From Lachnospiraceae bacterium (GTDB taxonomy: Bacteria; Bacillota; Clostridia; Lachnospirales; Lachnospiraceae): a stretch of 64,000 nt of DNA. Positions within the stretch are counted from its first letter, which is position 1. Each line of letters starts with the position of its first letter. Location of the stretch: assembly GCA_017469275.1 (NCBI GenBank), contig JAFUGT010000009.1, forward strand, positions 1 to 64,000, given 5' to 3'. Of this stretch, positions 63,127 to 64,000 are shown piece after piece. The translations under genes and the position numbers were made by a program. The notes under the pieces are model-generated. The model was not told where the DNA came from. It ran no database searches and saw only the letters and a list, made by a program, of their open reading frames with translations.

Positions 63127-63479
63127 AGAACCCCTCCTTAGATTATATTTGTTGAAATATAATAAATATTAATAATCTAATTGTATCGTTTTTTAACCGT
63201 TATTGCAAGTGTTTATAAGTTATAGTTGAATGGTTTTGCGTAAAATAAAATATTGAAAATAGTATATTGAACCTGAATGGAGTTTAACATCAGGTTTTTA
63301 TGAAAAATGATAAAAAAATATGGTATTTTCGTGGACATTTATCGGAAAAATTGGTAAAATAATGGAGTATGTGTGAACATTTTATTAGTGTATATAATAT
63401 TATGATTTGATGAGTTGAAGTGAAACAAGTAAAACTATACGGAAACGACAGTCATCTTGATTATATGGAGTTGTAGGAT
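63127..63479. other. divergent intergenic region
   Basis: 353 bases, about 75 percent AT, no supportable gene. AACCTGA (63270-63276) and TCAGGTT (63290-63296) form a hairpin followed by T, like a terminator on the plus strand, though no gene ends there; it might end a short RNA. The ATG at 63480 has AGTTGTAGGAT upstream. Confidence 0.45.
63270..63299 (+). terminator. orphan terminator-like hairpin
   Basis: AACCTGA/TCAGGTT stem of seven pairs, 13-base loop, then TTTT. There is no upstream gene on this strand, so it could end a short unannotated RNA or be chance. Confidence 0.35.
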
Positions 63480-63923
63480 ATGGAACTGGTAAAGGAAACA
63501 TTTATTGGATTCTTATTGGGATTGTCAGTGTATGCTTTTGTAATAGAGATTATCGGAGTATTCTTTTCCGGGGATATAGTGCCATATACGTTAGGTCTTT
63601 TGATTGGCGTTGCCTCTGCGGTTGCCATCTTCTCCCATATGGCATGGACACTTAACCGGGCAATGGATTATCCGGAAGAAGGTGCTACAAAGTATGTTCG
63701 TAAACAGACTTTTTTAAGGTTGCTTGGTATGGTTATGGTTATGCTTCCGGGAGTGTTGATAAATGGAATTAATTTTATAACCTTGGTACTTGGTCTTTTC
63801 GGACTTAAGATTGGGGCACTTTTGGCACCGTTTTTCTTGCGACGGTTATATCCCGAACATTTTGTGACGGATGAGGAAACTTTATCCATAGTGCTTGATG
63901 ATGAAGAAGACGAGGATAAGTAA
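63480..63923 (+). CDS. membrane protein, AtpI-like
   Basis: 147 residues, four hydrophobic segments (ETFIGFLLGLSVYAFVIEII, YTLGLLIGVASAVAIFSHM, LRLLGMVMVMLPGVLI, LVLGLFGLKIGALLAPFFL) and an acidic tail. The arrangement of the first two segments, the RAMDY loop and the position near the window end on the plus strand resemble AtpI, the accessory protein usually encoded just before atpB in F-type ATP synthase operons. The downstream gene lies outside the window, so this is only a likely identification. GTAGGAT precedes the ATG. Confidence 0.5.
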   Translation: MELVKETFIGFLLGLSVYAFVIEIIGVFFSGDIVPYTLGLLIGVASAVAIFSHMAWTLNRAMDYPEEGATKYVRKQTFLRLLGMVMVMLPGVLINGINFITLVLGLFGLKIGALLAPFFLRRLYPEHFVTDEETLSIVLDDEEDEDK

Positions 63924-64000
63924 GACATTAATATATAATTGATTATTATGATACTTTATAACTGATTAACAGGAAATCAAGCACCTGCAAGTCAGATGTT

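Noticed and set aside
1..64000. CRISPR arrays, tRNA or rRNA genes
   Set aside because: The short tandem repeats present (24 and 36 bases) are coding and have no spacers; no cloverleaf or rRNA sequence was recognised.

Overview
The window looks like chromosome of an AT-rich, Gram-positive member of the Clostridia, most likely Lachnospiraceae. Evidence is strong GGAGG-type ribosome binding sites, a stage II sporulation protein R gene, a spore-germinant receptor pair, YesN/YesM two-component genes, ytf-type sugar ABC genes, BspA-like leucine-rich surface proteins and Rpn-family nucleases. Genus cannot be fixed from sequence alone. I see no rRNA, tRNA, CRISPR array, prophage or complete insertion sequence.

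Layout. 1-2988 (minus): two paralogous double-zinc-ribbon membrane proteins with a small membrane protein between them and the start of another gene at the edge. 3432-4754 (minus): phenylacetate-CoA ligase. 5210-14361 (plus): a complete sugar-sensing and uptake locus (YesN regulator, YesM kinase, a sensor-type sugar-binding lipoprotein, then a ytf-like ABC importer with its own binding protein, double ATPase and two permeases). 14774-18338: a PDDEXK-type AAA ATPase and a DUF262/DUF1524 (GmrSD-like) nuclease gene interrupted by one amber codon. 18479-23556: carboxyltransferase, ispE, a GntR regulator and a chemoreceptor. 23818-28542: germinant receptor GerA, a GerB-GerC fusion and SpoIIR. 28832-34527: pyruvate kinase, AI-2E family transporter, O-acetylhomoserine sulfhydrylase and a family 1 beta-glucosidase. 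34950-42611: an operon with a propeller-like/solute-binding fusion lipoprotein, two sugar permeases, a membrane-fusion protein and a MacB-like protein, with no ATPase gene in the operon.

42668-52418 is the most distinctive stretch: a decayed Fic-like remnant, then on the minus strand a Ser/Thr kinase with one PASTA-like domain, a zinc-ribbon/FHA protein, a LytTR-FHA protein and a BspA-like surface protein. A second, plus-strand BspA-like giant with Ig-like repeats lies opposite. The order suggests a phospho-threonine signalling module wired directly to a DNA-binding LytTR domain and to cell-surface proteins (inference).

52563-56423 is an accessory stretch: a small hydrophobic protein, a deleted copy of an Rpn nuclease gene, a frameshifted Cys-rich partner gene, the RNA ligase rtcB and an intact Rpn nuclease gene. 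Promoter-leader and terminator sequences are duplicated on both sides. 56671-63923 returns to core functions: metG, a cyclic-di-GMP phosphodiesterase/cyclase pair, two small regulatory or zinc-binding proteins, a phosphoribosyltransferase-like protein and an AtpI-like membrane protein, possibly heading an ATP synthase operon beyond the edge.

Small-scale structure includes a MITE-like element with TA flanks at 28590-28808 and an internally deleted relative at 21761-21803 that supplies the -35 of the chemoreceptor promoter; a repeated leader element with compensatory base changes (3109-3190 and 5063-5145); and short in-frame tandem repeats in three membrane proteins.
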